NCBI GenBank assembly: GCA_034770075.1
Contig: CM068382.1
Coordinates: forward strand, 1,612,001 to 1,676,000
DNA: 64,000 bases
Origin: Aralia elata
Lineage: Eukaryota > Streptophyta > Magnoliopsida > Apiales > Araliaceae
Direction of reading: 5' to 3'
The notes under the pieces are model-generated. The model saw nothing but the letters and a program-made list of their open reading frames with translations. It was not told where the DNA came from and ran no database searches. Positions 46,994-59,849 of this stretch are shown in pieces (the first letter of the stretch is position 1; each line of letters starts with the position of its first letter). The position numbers were made by a program, and so were the translations under genes.

Positions 46994-49900
46994 CTAAACG
47001 GAACCTTCATGGCCAGCACCATCGCTCCAAACACTCTTTGAAAGGAGACCATGTTCGCTCATGCTTCCCTTCAATCTATAAAATGATTGCTTACTCCGGA
47101 CTGTCCTCAGTGGACCTGACCTATTCCCATGCCTGATGGGTAATGAAACCCCGTCCCCATTAAAACTTGAAGCTGAAAACATTCTGTTTTCCAGTGCGTC
47201 AAGTGGACCTGAACTGTACTCCATTGTTATGAAAGAGGTGGCATGCCCATAAGTTAACCGTGGGGATGACCCACCAGTATTCCACCAACTGCTATCAGAA
47301 GCAACAAAATCTCCTTTGAAGTCGGAGTCTAAAGCTCTCTGACTACAGCAGTCCCCACCAGTCTCATCCGTATCATTGTATATTAGCTTGAGTGCCTGCA
47401 CAACTTCCCCCATGAATGGCCTGTGGGTCACCTCAGGGTGAACACACATGGAAGCAATGGCAGCCACCTTGGCCATGTCATCGAATTCATAGCTTCCAGC
47501 TAAGGTAGGGTCCACCAATTGCTGCAAGCCTTCTCTACTGGTCAGTAGTGGCCGCGCCCAAGTAACAAGGTTCTCCTGTCCCGGAGGTTGAGACATGTCT
47601 ACAGGTTTTCTTCCAGAAAGAAGCTCCAACAACACAACCCCATAACTGTAGACATCACTTTTGACTAGAAGGTGCCCTGTCATTGCATATTCAGGGGCAA
47701 CATACCTGCAAATCAAGTCCTAATTACTGCCACAAACTGATAATAGGAATATCAATTTGAGATGAAAATATATCTCAATTGTGACGATCTTTGTGAGTAA
47801 TAACTAAGGACACCTATTCTCCACACACATAATGGGAATTAATGACTTCAGAAAATGTTGTCAAATAGTAACATGACAGCTGGTTATGAAGGAATATGTA
47901 CCCGAAAGTTCCCATAACTCGAGTTGAAATATGTTGACTTCCTTCCGTTGCTTCCCTTGCCAATCCAAAATCTGAAACCTTAGGGGTGAAATCATCGTCT
48001 AATAAAACATTGCTGGCTTTGAAATCTCGGTGGATCACACGAGGGTTAGAATCTTCATGAAGATAAGCTAGTCCTCTTGCTGCACCAAGAGCAATCTTCA
48101 AACGTGCATCCCAGTCAAGAGGCCCGTTCCTCTTGTCTACACCTGCACACCCACGTTTATGATATTACCGAAATTTATTAATGCTACATCTCTATTAGTA
48201 ATAATTTAGATTCAGCAGGATTTCAAAATCTCAACATATGAGGTCCTTCTAATTGCAGTGGTAAGAATAGGGTTGTTAGCCATTCAAACAATGCATAAAT
48301 ATAAAGATAAGGATACAGTTCATTTTCTATTTCATCTCTTTTGTTCTTTATTAGGGTAGTTGGGAGAGGAGGGAGCAACAGCGACAATAAACCATGTATT
48401 TGAGAGTTTAACAACAAATAGAAAATGACATCAAGTCAAAGATCAGGGATACGAACTACCAACCATGCAAATGAGACTCAACACTGCCATTTGGAACAAC
48501 TTCATAAACCAAGCAACGAGTGTGGCCTTCGATACATATACCAAATAGTTTCACAAGGTTACGATGATGCAATCGGCTTAGCATTTCAACTTCTGCAATG
48601 AATTCACGGTCTCCATTCTGGCTATCCCTTGTAAGCAATTTCACTGCTATTTCAGTCCCATCTTCTGTGATCCCATGATAAACACGTCCAAATCCTCCTT
48701 CACCCAAAACCCGTTTTGAACTAAACTTGTCTGTGGCCTTCTCTAGCTCTGCAAGCGCATATGTTTTAACAGAGAGAAGAGAAGTAGGCATGGCAGAAAC
48801 AAGGGATATTGATGTCGAACTTGTGGGGCTACTTAACATAGATCCAATTCCTGCAACATAATTGAGAGTTATAAATTTTTAATTGAGTTCAATAGATGTC
48901 GTCAACTTTAAATACTTAAAAGTGGTTGAACAACTTTTAGCCACAATTCAATAAATTAATTATCCTGACAACATTGCCCTTGTAATTAGGGGTTTCCCGG
49001 TTAAATCAATACAAACAAGACACTATCCTCATTCCTAGGGATCATATAAATAACATATGAAGCAGATAAATAGTCCACAAATCAAATAGTAGACCACAAC
49101 AAGTATTTTGGTGCAGGGAGTGGAGTAGCCCATAGCTTACATATACTGATTTGATGCCTTTACTTTCTCTAAGTGGACAAGTCCTCTCACAGTAACAAAC
49201 ATTAGTAAGAACCTAAGAGGTATAGTCCTCACATTCTATCAATTTCTTTTAATGCTTTCCATTTTATTATTGTTATTTAAACAATTACTACATTAATCAA
49301 TAATCACTAGGAACATGAATATAACAGACTTACCAGATCTCTTATTAATAGATGGCGTAAAAACAGGACCAACAGCATTTGATGGTCTGCTACCCCTCCT
49401 GCATTTTAAGAGGACAAAAACTGCCCCAATGCAAACAACCAATACTACAAGTGCAGACGAAGAGATGATCAATATAGTTCTTGCATTCATCTTCTGACTT
49501 TTGTTGCCAAAATCTGCACCAACAGGGAACTCATTTCCAGCACTTCCACTTGGACCACTACTGTGGTAACCCCCAGATGGTGGCAAAGAAGGTAATCCTG
49601 ATAATAAAGCTTTCAGAACATCATAATTACACAATGGGAACAGAGTATAATAGAAGAGACTTGAAGATGTACCTGGATAAGTAATGGAAGCCACATCATA
49701 AGTACCAAATAGAGTCTTATTCAGAGGAACTTTTTTCTGCAAAAATCTCTCATAAGTAAATGTAGCAGTGGTATTATCAAACTTCTCCCCAAGTGGAACC
49801 AAGTTAATATCCACCGCTGTTCTTTCCTGATTTTGATCATCGGCACTAGCACCCGTTATAACGACTTGACTCTGTTTTAGATATGTGCCTTCCGCAACCT

Positions 49901-52900
49901 CAATCTCAAGCTCATTAACAACAGGAAAGATGGCATATAGAGATACATCAAAAATAAGCCTGACTTTCATAGGAAGCACACAACTACAGAGTGAACCAAA
50001 GGGAGCTGAAGTAAGAGGCTCCAAACATATTTGACCACAACCTGCAAGATTTGAGATCAAAGCCAATAAGAAATGATGCAAATCGTAATAAAAATTAAAT
50101 ATGATGGGACAAGAATGACAAAGAGAACCAGAAACAGAGAGGTGCATGTTAGGTTATGTGAACTGATTTCCTAAAATGAAACGTTTCTAATATAAGTAGG
50201 CAACTAGGCATGTAGTAAAAAGAGAATTTATTTTTTGTGGGACAAGAGTAGAGATGATATCTTGAATCCACATCTACTATCAGATATTTATCAATATTAA
50301 AATGAAACTAAGCATGCTGTCAAGAAAATCAAAGGTCAACTAAGCATTGATGGCTTGTGTGTATTTTATTTATTTTATTGAGGTAGATGGCTTGTGATGA
50401 GTGAGTTTTGTACCTACGAATCGGGTGCATGTAGGCTTGAAATCTTGTTTATCCTTAAGTATTTATTGTTATTTTTGATGCATTTTATTGTGTATTTTGT
50501 AGGAGGAAACGTATGAATAAAAGGATGGGACAATTCGGAGCAAGATAGCAGACAAAGAGCGAAACGATGGAATCTGATGGTGTAGCGCGGCCGCGTTGGA
50601 AATTGACTTAGAAATGGCGTGGCAGCGCCAAGGACCTATTGAAGCTAGTTATTGGTTGGCGTGGCGGCGCCGTTTGGCACTATGTTAGTGGCACGACCAC
50701 GCTACTTCGTGAAATCTGCTGAATTTTGGACTTTCTTCAGGACTTTGATTGAACTTAGGATTGGGGATTCTTAGAGGACTAGGTTTTTATTTGGGAGCTA
50801 TAAATATATTCTAATGATGATAATTAAAGGGGACTCTTTCTGCTAAAACCAAGGGTTGGAGAATGATTGAAGCAAGTGAGTATCACGAAGGAAAAACGGA
50901 ATAGGGAGTGAAGGAGGAGATCAAAAGCTTGCGTCACAACAGTTTTTTTCTCTCTTCTTTTCCTTTTTATTTTGTAATTCTGGGATGTTGAATTATTTGT
51001 GGATAATATTTACTACTTCAATTATGAACAAATTTTTATTTTAAGATTGCAATGGATCCTGATGTGTAGTTAAACTAATTTGCTTCCTTGTTGGATATTG
51101 TTGATTATATTTGGGTTGTCTATCATATCTTGCACTTTAAAGTTTAATTGTCTGGCCAGTAATTAGAGTGGTAATCTATATGAAATTGAGAGATGGAATA
51201 TAGATTTAGTCGTGGATATGTTAGCATATGATTGTGTTTTTTGCATGAGTTGGAATTCATAATTTGTGTATAGGATATAGATATTTCTATATGTCATATG
51301 TAATCTAAAGAGAACTTGTGCTTAAAATCCTTGTTAATTTAATTCACATAAAAATATAGTGAATTATTTAGCTACGGTATTTTTTCCCAATTCTCTTCCG
51401 ATAGTAGTGGATTTAGGAAGGATTTGTTAGTAGGAACCTCGAGCGAGACTTATAAATACTGAAAAATTCTCGGTTAACAATCCAATATAGTTGATATAAT
51501 TTAACAGGAAGTGATAAGGTTGAAGAGAAACATAAGGGAAAGTTGTAATCTTAAATCTTTTAATCTGAATTTAAATCATTGGTAATTAATGAGTAGTTAA
51601 TTTAATTCAATTTATTTTCAAATTTAAACAACTTTGAGTTATTTGTTTAATAAGGTTGATTTGATACAAAGTTAGTAATTGATAGATATTAGGATTAATT
51701 CTCTGTGGGATGATACCTTGCTTGCCACTTTATTGCTATTCGATCACGTATACTTGCGTGTATTTGCTAGTTAAGAAAATAGGCAATAGCTTGTGTATAC
51801 AACTATACATATAAAGGGGAGGAATTTTTAGGCGGTTTGGTTCACATAGGTGTACCCGGTTTTATAACCCCATGTTTTTGTATATAGCATGTAATAACCC
51901 AAATTTTTGTTAATAATTAAATATTAATTGATTTTACTTTATAAAAGTGTAATTGAGTTGAAAAAGGTAAGTTACTAATTTTTTTCTTTCTTCCTTGTTT
52001 CGTTTGGAAACTTAAATTCTTTTAGTAGATTTAAATAATTAATTAAATTAAAATTGAGAAATCCATTAGGGTTTTGGTAACTCTTATATTGTTTCCTATT
52101 TATATTTAAAGAGTAGAGATGTAACCTTAATCCTATTCTAATTTAGTTAGTTGAATTCAAGTCCATTAGAAAAATCATAATTAATCCATCCAATGTCAGA
52201 ATTGAGTGAATTCAAAGTTTGTTTCTTCAATTTTTCGTTCTCTACAATTGTGAAGAGGAAGAAAAGTTATTTTAGCGTCTTTATGCCTTAAATTGCTGAA
52301 AACCGCAATCTGTCCCAATTCTCGTCACTATTTTCAATCTTAATTTTGAAAATTCGTAACTCAGTCATATTAACAATCGAGTGATTCTTAAGCCTGTTTC
52401 GTATATCTTTTCGAGAGCTACAATTTTCGTGAAGACGTGAAGAGATTTTGAAGAATCTAGAAGACCCAAATGTCATATTCTTTATTGCTGCGTATTAAAA
52501 AAAGGCAAACAAGATAAATATTATTTTGTGTTTTGATATTAAGTTTATTTATGAAGGTTTTTTTAAATTAGAGATTGTTTTTAAATAAAATAGAGATATA
52601 GAATTAGATGTCATGATAATCGAAAAAAGGAGATAAATTTATATAGACAAATATAATTTGATTGAATGTAAATGTTAAAATTTAAAAATCAGTTGTTATA
52701 TTTTAAGGTATATTGCGTGAGTTATATCTCTTAATCCGACCGTTGGATCGTTATAATTTTTGGATATGTTATACATATATAAGCTGAGAATACGTTCATC
52801 AATTTTGAACCGTTAAATATTAACTTGTGATTTGTTATGAATTTTAAGAAGTGGTTGGTCTGGGATTTTTAAAGCAAATTTTAAGCAGTGAGTTCTAATA

Positions 52901-55900
52901 TTTAAAAATGTATAACTTAATGATTTTAAATCTGATTTGGGTGATTCTTGAGGTTAAATTGGAGTATTTGAAGTCTAGTTTCTGTTAAAATTAATTAATT
53001 TGACAAATAAGTTTTAATTAATGGTGATAAGACCAGAACAATGGACTGAGGTCTTAAGAATAAATTGTCATATTAGGTTTTTAAGATTTCTTAAGTTTTG
53101 TTATTGACTTTTAAGTTTTGGAGTATTAATAGTAATATAAGGCGATAATTAAAGGCACCTTGAATGAATTACGAATTATTTTGGAATTATTAGTTTGGAT
53201 TATATTTAATTCAAGGTGAATATGTTTAGGTGGTGGATAACATTTCGTATTTGATATAATTGGCATTTGAAGGTAAGATTTTGTGGAGTGTGCTATAAGT
53301 GATTTTGAGTATCAGGTATGAATTCCGTACTCCACTCCTTTGATTATTGTTGTATTTTTTATATCACGTGATCTCTAGTCATTTGTTACATTTTTCTTAT
53401 ATTTCCGTTGACACTCTTGAATAGAAATTTGATCTTTGATATCTTGACTTTATTTTGTAATTTGAACTCTTTTCCTTCTATTATAATTTGAACATATTCC
53501 ATATTTCTCCAGCGATACTATCATTACGTCGATTTGTTTGTACTGCTAATCGTTTAGAATTTGGTATTCGCTTAATTGTTTCGTTTCCAATCAAATCCTT
53601 ATTTTGTTTCGGTTTGGTCTAAATGTTCCAAACCTCATATTTTGTAATCTTTTGAATTTATTCTTCAAGCATAGAACTTTAATGATCTTTGTAGAGTGGT
53701 GCATGTTGTTACATAACTTTAGAGATATTTTGTCTATGATTTGATTTGGTTCAACATGTACGTTTAGAACTCTTTTGTTGGTATTATGTCGCATGTGTTG
53801 TGATATCATATCTTTGTAGAATAAGCGATAGAGTATACCTAAGCTATATAACCACTTGTGGAAGTACCACAGGTATGTTCTCTTAGTACCGAGGCATGAC
53901 ACTTTCCGTAGCGGTGTGATCAGTCAACAGCGTATCCTTTTGTTTTGTATACTCTGGGTGTGAGCTTTGACCATTTGATATGTTTGTTCAAGATGCGTAT
54001 GGGTCGGCCCTAGTTTTTGTTCTGTTTTGCGGATTGGTGATGTTTGTGCTAGACACACCTTCCGATTTTCATGCATTTAGATTTGCGGTCCAATGTGGTT
54101 CTGTTTTGTTTTGAGCTCGGTATGAAATAACCACTTGACCACTTTGATTCAGCCTTCTGTTTGTTTCGTTAATTCTGTTGATTCAGATATATTTTATTCA
54201 ATAAAGATATGGTTCGAATATGAATATTATTTTGTATTAATTGATATACTTTTAGTTGCTATTTATAAATATTAGTAAATTGATCTTTTACTGATGTTCA
54301 TACTTCATATTTTTAGTTGTTATCTATTTAATATCATATAAAATTAGGATCCAGGTTGAAATCGGATTACCCGATTTTATGATCAAATTCACTGCTGGAT
54401 GTTATATTTTAAGATTCATCTTCTTTGAATCTTGTGAAGTCGATGGGTCAAATTCAACAAGGAGATGGTCTGATCCATTTCCAGTACATTGATACACCAG
54501 AAACATTACTTAGATTGAGAGATAGATGCTGCTTTGACTAAATACTTTATAACTGACACCCAATTATTACCTGGTACAATGGATGGAGACGGGGAGACTG
54601 CAGGAGTTTTTGCCCGATGACGGTGATGGTGATGTCTTGGGAAGGTATTACTGATATGACCAGCAACAGGACCTAAAAGTAAGCAGTTTAACATTAGTGA
54701 AACATCATATAGCCAATTTTAGGAAATGAGTATAATAATTACCTTGAGATATCGGAGAAGGAGAAGGTACTACTGAAGGTCCCGGAAAAGGTTTAACTCC
54801 GCGTCTATGTGGTGCTCTTGATGGAGCAATTGAAGTAGTAGGTGACGTCAACCTCACTGCAATAGAAGTAGGACAACGTCATGGTTATCAATACACCTAT
54901 AGCATATATTCATTTATGTTGTTAAAAGAAGTTGAAATTAGAGTTGTGACCTAGATTATCACTAGGATTCAAATAAGAAAATATTAAAAGCAAGTAATAA
55001 CTAAATTTTCTTCTATATGTTAAATAAAACACTTGGCATACACCAGAATGAATGAGGCACGTCACGTTATAACATATAGGCATTAAAATATTGTAACCCA
55101 TTACATTTAATTTAACTAATATGAGATCAAAATCATTAAATACGAATGAGTTTAGTTTCTTTTTCTTTTCCTTTTTTATAAAAGAAGAATTTATTGACGA
55201 AGAGAGAAGAATTACAACACATGGAGAGGACAAGGAGTCCACCGAATTACTTAGCACACGCTAATTTTTAATGACTTAACAATGAATCTATCTCATTGGA
55301 AAAACATGTAGGTAAGTTCAAATTCAATCCTCTTACACTAATTCTGCATTATGGGCACGTAAATCTTAAGTAACACCTTATGTACTGTTAAACAAAAGAT
55401 TACCATTGCAGCCACTATGCTATGAAACTATGCAGGCCAAACTACAAGTTCAAGCAGAATTTTTCATTCTTCAAGACAACAGTTATTTTAAATTCATCTC
55501 TACTTCATTAAGTGTTCAGTAGTCATGATAACAATTTCCTTGATGGTGAGAGAGGTTATCAGTGTGTAGCACTGGTTTATTTTAAACATCACCCTAATAC
55601 ATCAAAGAAAATGAAATTTTGCAATTCCAAAATAAGTTAGACTTTGCAACCTTACCATGTTCTAACAAGATGTTTCTAACAAATTCTGGTTGGGCAGGCA
55701 GTACAGAAGGAGATAAGTAGATGTGCTGAAATGGAATCCCTGGCAAATGAATAAGAAGAAGACACTCATGTCAGAATAAGCCAGCAAACAAACCAATATC
55801 ACCATATATCTTGTATCAACATGTACATCTTAAATTTACTTTAACTTTTGTCAGATCCTTGAATATAGCACAGATCAAGTGACTGTTTTCTTGATAAATG

Positions 55901-57326
55901 CACAAGTACTGATCAGAACACCCATCAAAAACTCAGTCTATCTTATAAATGTGCTAACTATTCAAATTTTTACCATTATACAAGACATAAAATTAACAAT
56001 CAACATACTCAAGTAGTCTAGTTAAAAATAATTCATAGAGTACTTCAATGGATTACTTGGCAAGTAAATTTTGGTAGAAAAAGGAAACTTTTATGCAGGA
56101 TAACGGCAACCTATTTAATACAATAAACTGCATGTAAGAGTTTTACACTGGTCATGGATTATCAGATCTTCTCTACAAGATAAGTAGGCTACTTTCCGAT
56201 ACTATGTTCAAACTTCAAACTATGTGTGGCGCTAACTAAAAAAATGAGAAAGATTAAGGTCAAACTGCTTATTGAACGTTTAGAAGAAATTCACTAATTT
56301 TATATCTGTCTATTATGAGTGGCACCTGGCTACAGATCCCAATCCAATAATTAAACACAAAATCTCACATTTAACCGTGAAATCCCATTATACCATATAC
56401 ATCTCTTAGCACGAATTAGTTCTGGCCAAAATCGAAAAGGAAAGAAGAAGAAAATGAACTTATTATGATACATACAATAAAACTACAACTAATACATTTA
56501 GTCAGATAAAAACGGCGCCTGTATGAGAGAAATTGAGAGAAGTGATACAATGACAACCAATAATTACACCACTAAGTATTATAGATATGATCAACATTGT
56601 AGTGGCTGCTAGAGAACTGACACTACCAAGATTAACATGGTACATCAGCAATAAATAAAAAAAATAAATAATTCTGGGACAAAACTTTAATAATTGTATC
56701 TGCCTACGACATTTCCCACCTTACAGGCCAAGGAAATATTCAATGAAATGTCTCCATAAGCAAATACTCCCTTGGTCTTTGGAGTTCATACACTTTTGTG
56801 CCGTATCAAAGTAAGAGTGCCTCCGAAGAATTATAAATCCTATAAGGTTCCAATTTACCATCTGAAGTACATATTATTGTAGTAAAATGCGCACGCCATT
56901 ACTAATACTGATACTTCAAATTAGTGCGGCTGAAGTTGACATTTTGATCCTTTCCTTGAAAATTTTAAAGCTTGGGAGGGGGCTGTTTACTGATTGCTAA
57001 CAGATGTGTAGGAAAGCAAAGGAATTATGTAAATTCATCGTAATGCAATTCTGGATGAAAATGAATTAAGAAGTCAAATCCAATAAATTTGTCATCATTT
57101 TTAATTTTTTAAAAACCATAAATCCATAATTCCAACAACAGATTTTGCTCCATTTTTTCCAGCAACCAACCAAAACCTAAAGCTAGAAGCTCAAATAAAA
57201 AAAGGAAAAAAGAGAGAAAACAGCATACAAATTACCAAAACTAGTAGAAAACAAAGAGAGCATAGGAACAAGGAACAGAAGCAGCAGCCGCATTAGAGTT
57301 GTTAACATCTTCTCTCTCCAAAACAT
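46994..57326 (-). CDS. ALE2-like receptor-like protein kinase
   Basis: Single-pass membrane Ser/Thr kinase; Arabidopsis ALE2 acts in epidermis and cuticle specification with ACR4. Nine coding exons join in phase: 57326-57236, 55739-55656, 54856-54743, 54672-54571, 50041-49673, 49597-49334, 48850-48464, 48142-47902, 47705-46994, giving 787 residues (781 if the in-frame ATG at 57308 is used). Numbered from the latter: signal peptide (about 1-24, LLLLFLVPMLSLF); a Pro/Ser/His-rich segment including RHHHHRHR; a Cys-bearing domain (CGQICLEPLTSAPFGSLCSC) as in ALE2; a membrane segment at about 288-311; kinase with GEGGFG (about 385), Lys in AVKLL (about 406), HRDFKASN (Asp about 504), DFG (about 522) and APEY; and a C-terminal tail with NRSGPLRTVRSKQSFYRL. 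Length is close to ALE2 (about 744). The fourth intron is 4.5 kb. No disabling change seen. Confidence 0.94.
50042..54570 (-). other. Large ALE2-like intron with LTR-retrotransposon-derived DNA
   Basis: About 4.5 kb without protein-coding ORFs. About 50395-51790 has the look of a Ty3/gypsy-type LTR: GATGCATTTTATTG and TTTTGTAGGAGG near the start, and CTCTGTGGGATGATACC ... GATCACGTATACTTGCGTG at the end, a phrase common at the end of such LTRs in plants. About 51889-54350 begins TGTAATAACCCAAATTTT and contains TACCGAGGCATGACAC and TCTGGGTGTGAGC, again LTR-like. I found no paired LTR, PBS or target duplication, so solo or truncated LTRs are the best guess. Confidence 0.45.
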
Positions 57327-57350
57327 AATTCCCACACACCATTGTCAGAA

Positions 57351-57566
57351 TCAGCACATTCCAAGCTCAACAGCCTGATCAAAATCACCCCACCGGAGCT
57401 TCCTAGGGTTCCGGCAAAGCTCAAATGTATCATTAACTTGTTTGCTAAAATCCAAATATTGCATGTCTAGAGGCAAAAGCAGTAGATACCCACTAAACCC
57501 TAAGTTATAAACAACAATGCAGAAGGGTTTTACAGATCCATCAAATGCGGATAAGATCCGAAACAC
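57351..57566 (-). other. 71-codon upstream ORF in the ALE2-like leader
   Basis: Starts at 57566, ends at 57351, on the same strand and 24 bp before the first in-frame ATG of the kinase. The CT-rich stretch around 57590-57680 (minus strand) suggests that transcription starts upstream of it. The predicted peptide resembles nothing I know. A G-box-like CACGTGGACGTG lies at its start. Confidence 0.45.
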
Positions 57567-57799
57567 GTGGACGTGTGTCAGAAAAAAGGTTAGTGTAGTT
57601 AGATTTAGAGAGAGAAAATGGTAGATCTTGAGTTGGTGAGTTTTTGAGAGAGAACGAGAATGAAGATCTTGAAGTAAGAATTGAACAAATGGGGGAGAAG
57701 ATTTAGCAGTGAGTAGCTGCTAGCAGAAGGACTGAGGAGTGAGAAAATACGAAGAAGGGAGGAGTGGGGGAAACGGAGGTTGCTCTTCTTTCTTTTTTA

Positions 57800-58977
57800 T
57801 TGGTGGTGTGAGTGTCGGGCCCATGGCTTCCCTCCTAGTCCTATAAAAGATTAAAAACTCCCTTTTCATATTTTTGTAATAAAATTTTGTACTTATGCCC
57901 TTTTTATTTTACTAATAGGAGCATAAGTTTGATTTATATTTAATCTTTAAGGTCAAATAGACTGAATGAGTGAAATATGACATTAGTCAATGAATTATTT
58001 GACCTAAGTAAGTAGGCTACTGTGAGATTTGAGGAAGATCCTACATGCTCGATCTTTTTATGCCGTCAATTCGACGTGGTCGTCACATCAAACATTTAAT
58101 TTTTCTAACGAGAATAATCCTTTTTATCTTATTAGTCATGCGCGTTAGTTATAATCAAACTAAAAGTCATATTTGTTTTATATTTATCACAAAAACATGT
58201 GAATTTTTGTTTAATTAATTGACCATTCTGAGCAACAAAAGTCAATATATTTTTATCATAATGCATATATATGTATATATAATAATTGGTCACTGTGCCT
58301 TAAAGCACAAATTAAATATAAATATGAAGTAAACAAACTCTTTCCTCAATTCCAAGTTATAAAAGGTACTTTGTTTCATATTTTGTATATTATTGTGCTT
58401 TGTATTTTAAAATATAGAACATATTTTTCACTTTATAAAAAATAAGTTAATTAATTAAATTATCTTTAAGGTCAATTAAAGGTTATTTATTCGTCATAAA
58501 ATATAAGAGTAATTTATTAATAAAAAAAAATTGAGATAGAACTTATCCTCTTGCAAAATGAGTCACTACAATGTTTATGAGTACTTTTTTAAAAGTCATT
58601 CCATTTATATATTAAGTAGCTAAACTAAAAATTAGTTTACTTCTATACTTTGAAAAGGTGAATAAACATATAACAAGTAACTTCTTCCACCTAGATATCA
58701 AGAGAGAGAAAATTAAAAAATGAGCTGATTTGTTTGAATCTATGTGCAACAACATTACCATTGTGTTTAACATGGAGTTAATAGCGTCAAAATAAATTAT
58801 GGAAATCAAACACTCCTCAATAAGTTGATAAAAAATATGTCAATTCTTCTATGGATAAAATCAATCTAATAAATACTCGTGTATTCGTAATAGAGCAAGT
58901 TGCATTGTTGCCTTATTGAGATGCAAGTATATCTGCCTGAACTTCATTATATTAAAATTTATTTTGTGATACATTTC

Positions 58978-58980
<3 letters not shown>
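57800..58980. other. AT-rich spacer in the divergent ALE2-like/WDR26-type region
   Basis: No gene or recognisable element seen between the ALE2-like promoter and the TA microsatellite. Confidence 0.6.

Positions 58981-58986
<6 letters not shown>

Positions 58987-59010
<24 letters not shown>
58987..59010. repeat. (TA)n microsatellite
   Basis: Twelve TA units preceded by TG repeats. Confidence 0.9.
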
Positions 59011-59011
<1 letters not shown>

Positions 59012-59015
59012 AGAG

Positions 59016-59180
59016 TAATGCTAAAGACACAAACTATTTTACAAACATTTTACAAATTGGCTGATGTGACACTGTTGTATTTGTGAAAGTTAAAAAAAGC
59101 ACTTTCCCACTACAACACTATCACCAATACAACAGTGCTACATCAGCAAGTTTGTAAAATAGTTTGTGTCTCTAACATTA
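59016..59180. mobile_element. MITE with long terminal inverted repeats (165 bp)
   Basis: The left arm (TAATGCTAAAGACACAAACT...) is mirrored by the right arm (read in reverse, TAATGTTAGAGACACAAACT...). The arms match over roughly 55-60 bp, apart from a 12-bp insertion in the left arm, so the element can fold into almost one hairpin. Target duplication uncertain; superfamily not assigned. Confidence 0.8.
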
Positions 59181-59411
59181 TTCATATAAAAGAAGGAAAA
59201 AGGGAGCAAGCAAATTTGCGTATGTCATATTATTTTAAAATTTTGTATTAATAGTAATTTTGGTATTTCATTATTTTTATTAATGTTTATTTTGATATTT
59301 TGTTATTTTATTAATCAAAATTATATTATATTAAGTGTAACATATACATAAATTTGTGTGTCTAACACATATATTCTGTTTTCTTATTAAAAAAATACAT
59401 TATCCTTAATA

Positions 59412-59669
59412 CTCCATCCGTCCTAAATTAATTGCTTTTTTATGATTTTTTAAAGTCAAATTGACTCTTTTTAAAATTAATAATTAAGCATATATAAATA
59501 TATTTCTAAAATTATAAAAATTGAAATTAGTAATAAATTGTATATACTTTCTTTTGGTTATAATATCTTCACTTATATGTTAGTAAAAATAGTAAAAAGA
59601 TTAGTTTTAAAAATAGTCAATTTGACTTTAAAAAATCTTAGAAATATAATTAATTTGGGACGGAGGGAA
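59412..59669. mobile_element. Stowaway MITE, full length (258 bp)
   Basis: CTCCATCCGTCCTAAATTAA at the left, TTTGGGACGGAGGGAA at the right, TA on both sides. Same family as 22790-23047. Confidence 0.88.
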
Positions 59670-59849
59670 TACATTTGTTTGTGTTTTTTTTATATGCCTG
59701 TAAAAATGTACCTTGCTAATAATAACCGGTTAGTTCCATAACGTGCCATTACCAAGACAAGAAGAAGTTTTGTAGTATCAGCAAGGATTATACTCAAATT
59801 TCACGAGGAAACGACATCGTGCAGCTGATATTCCTCGTACCCAGATTTG

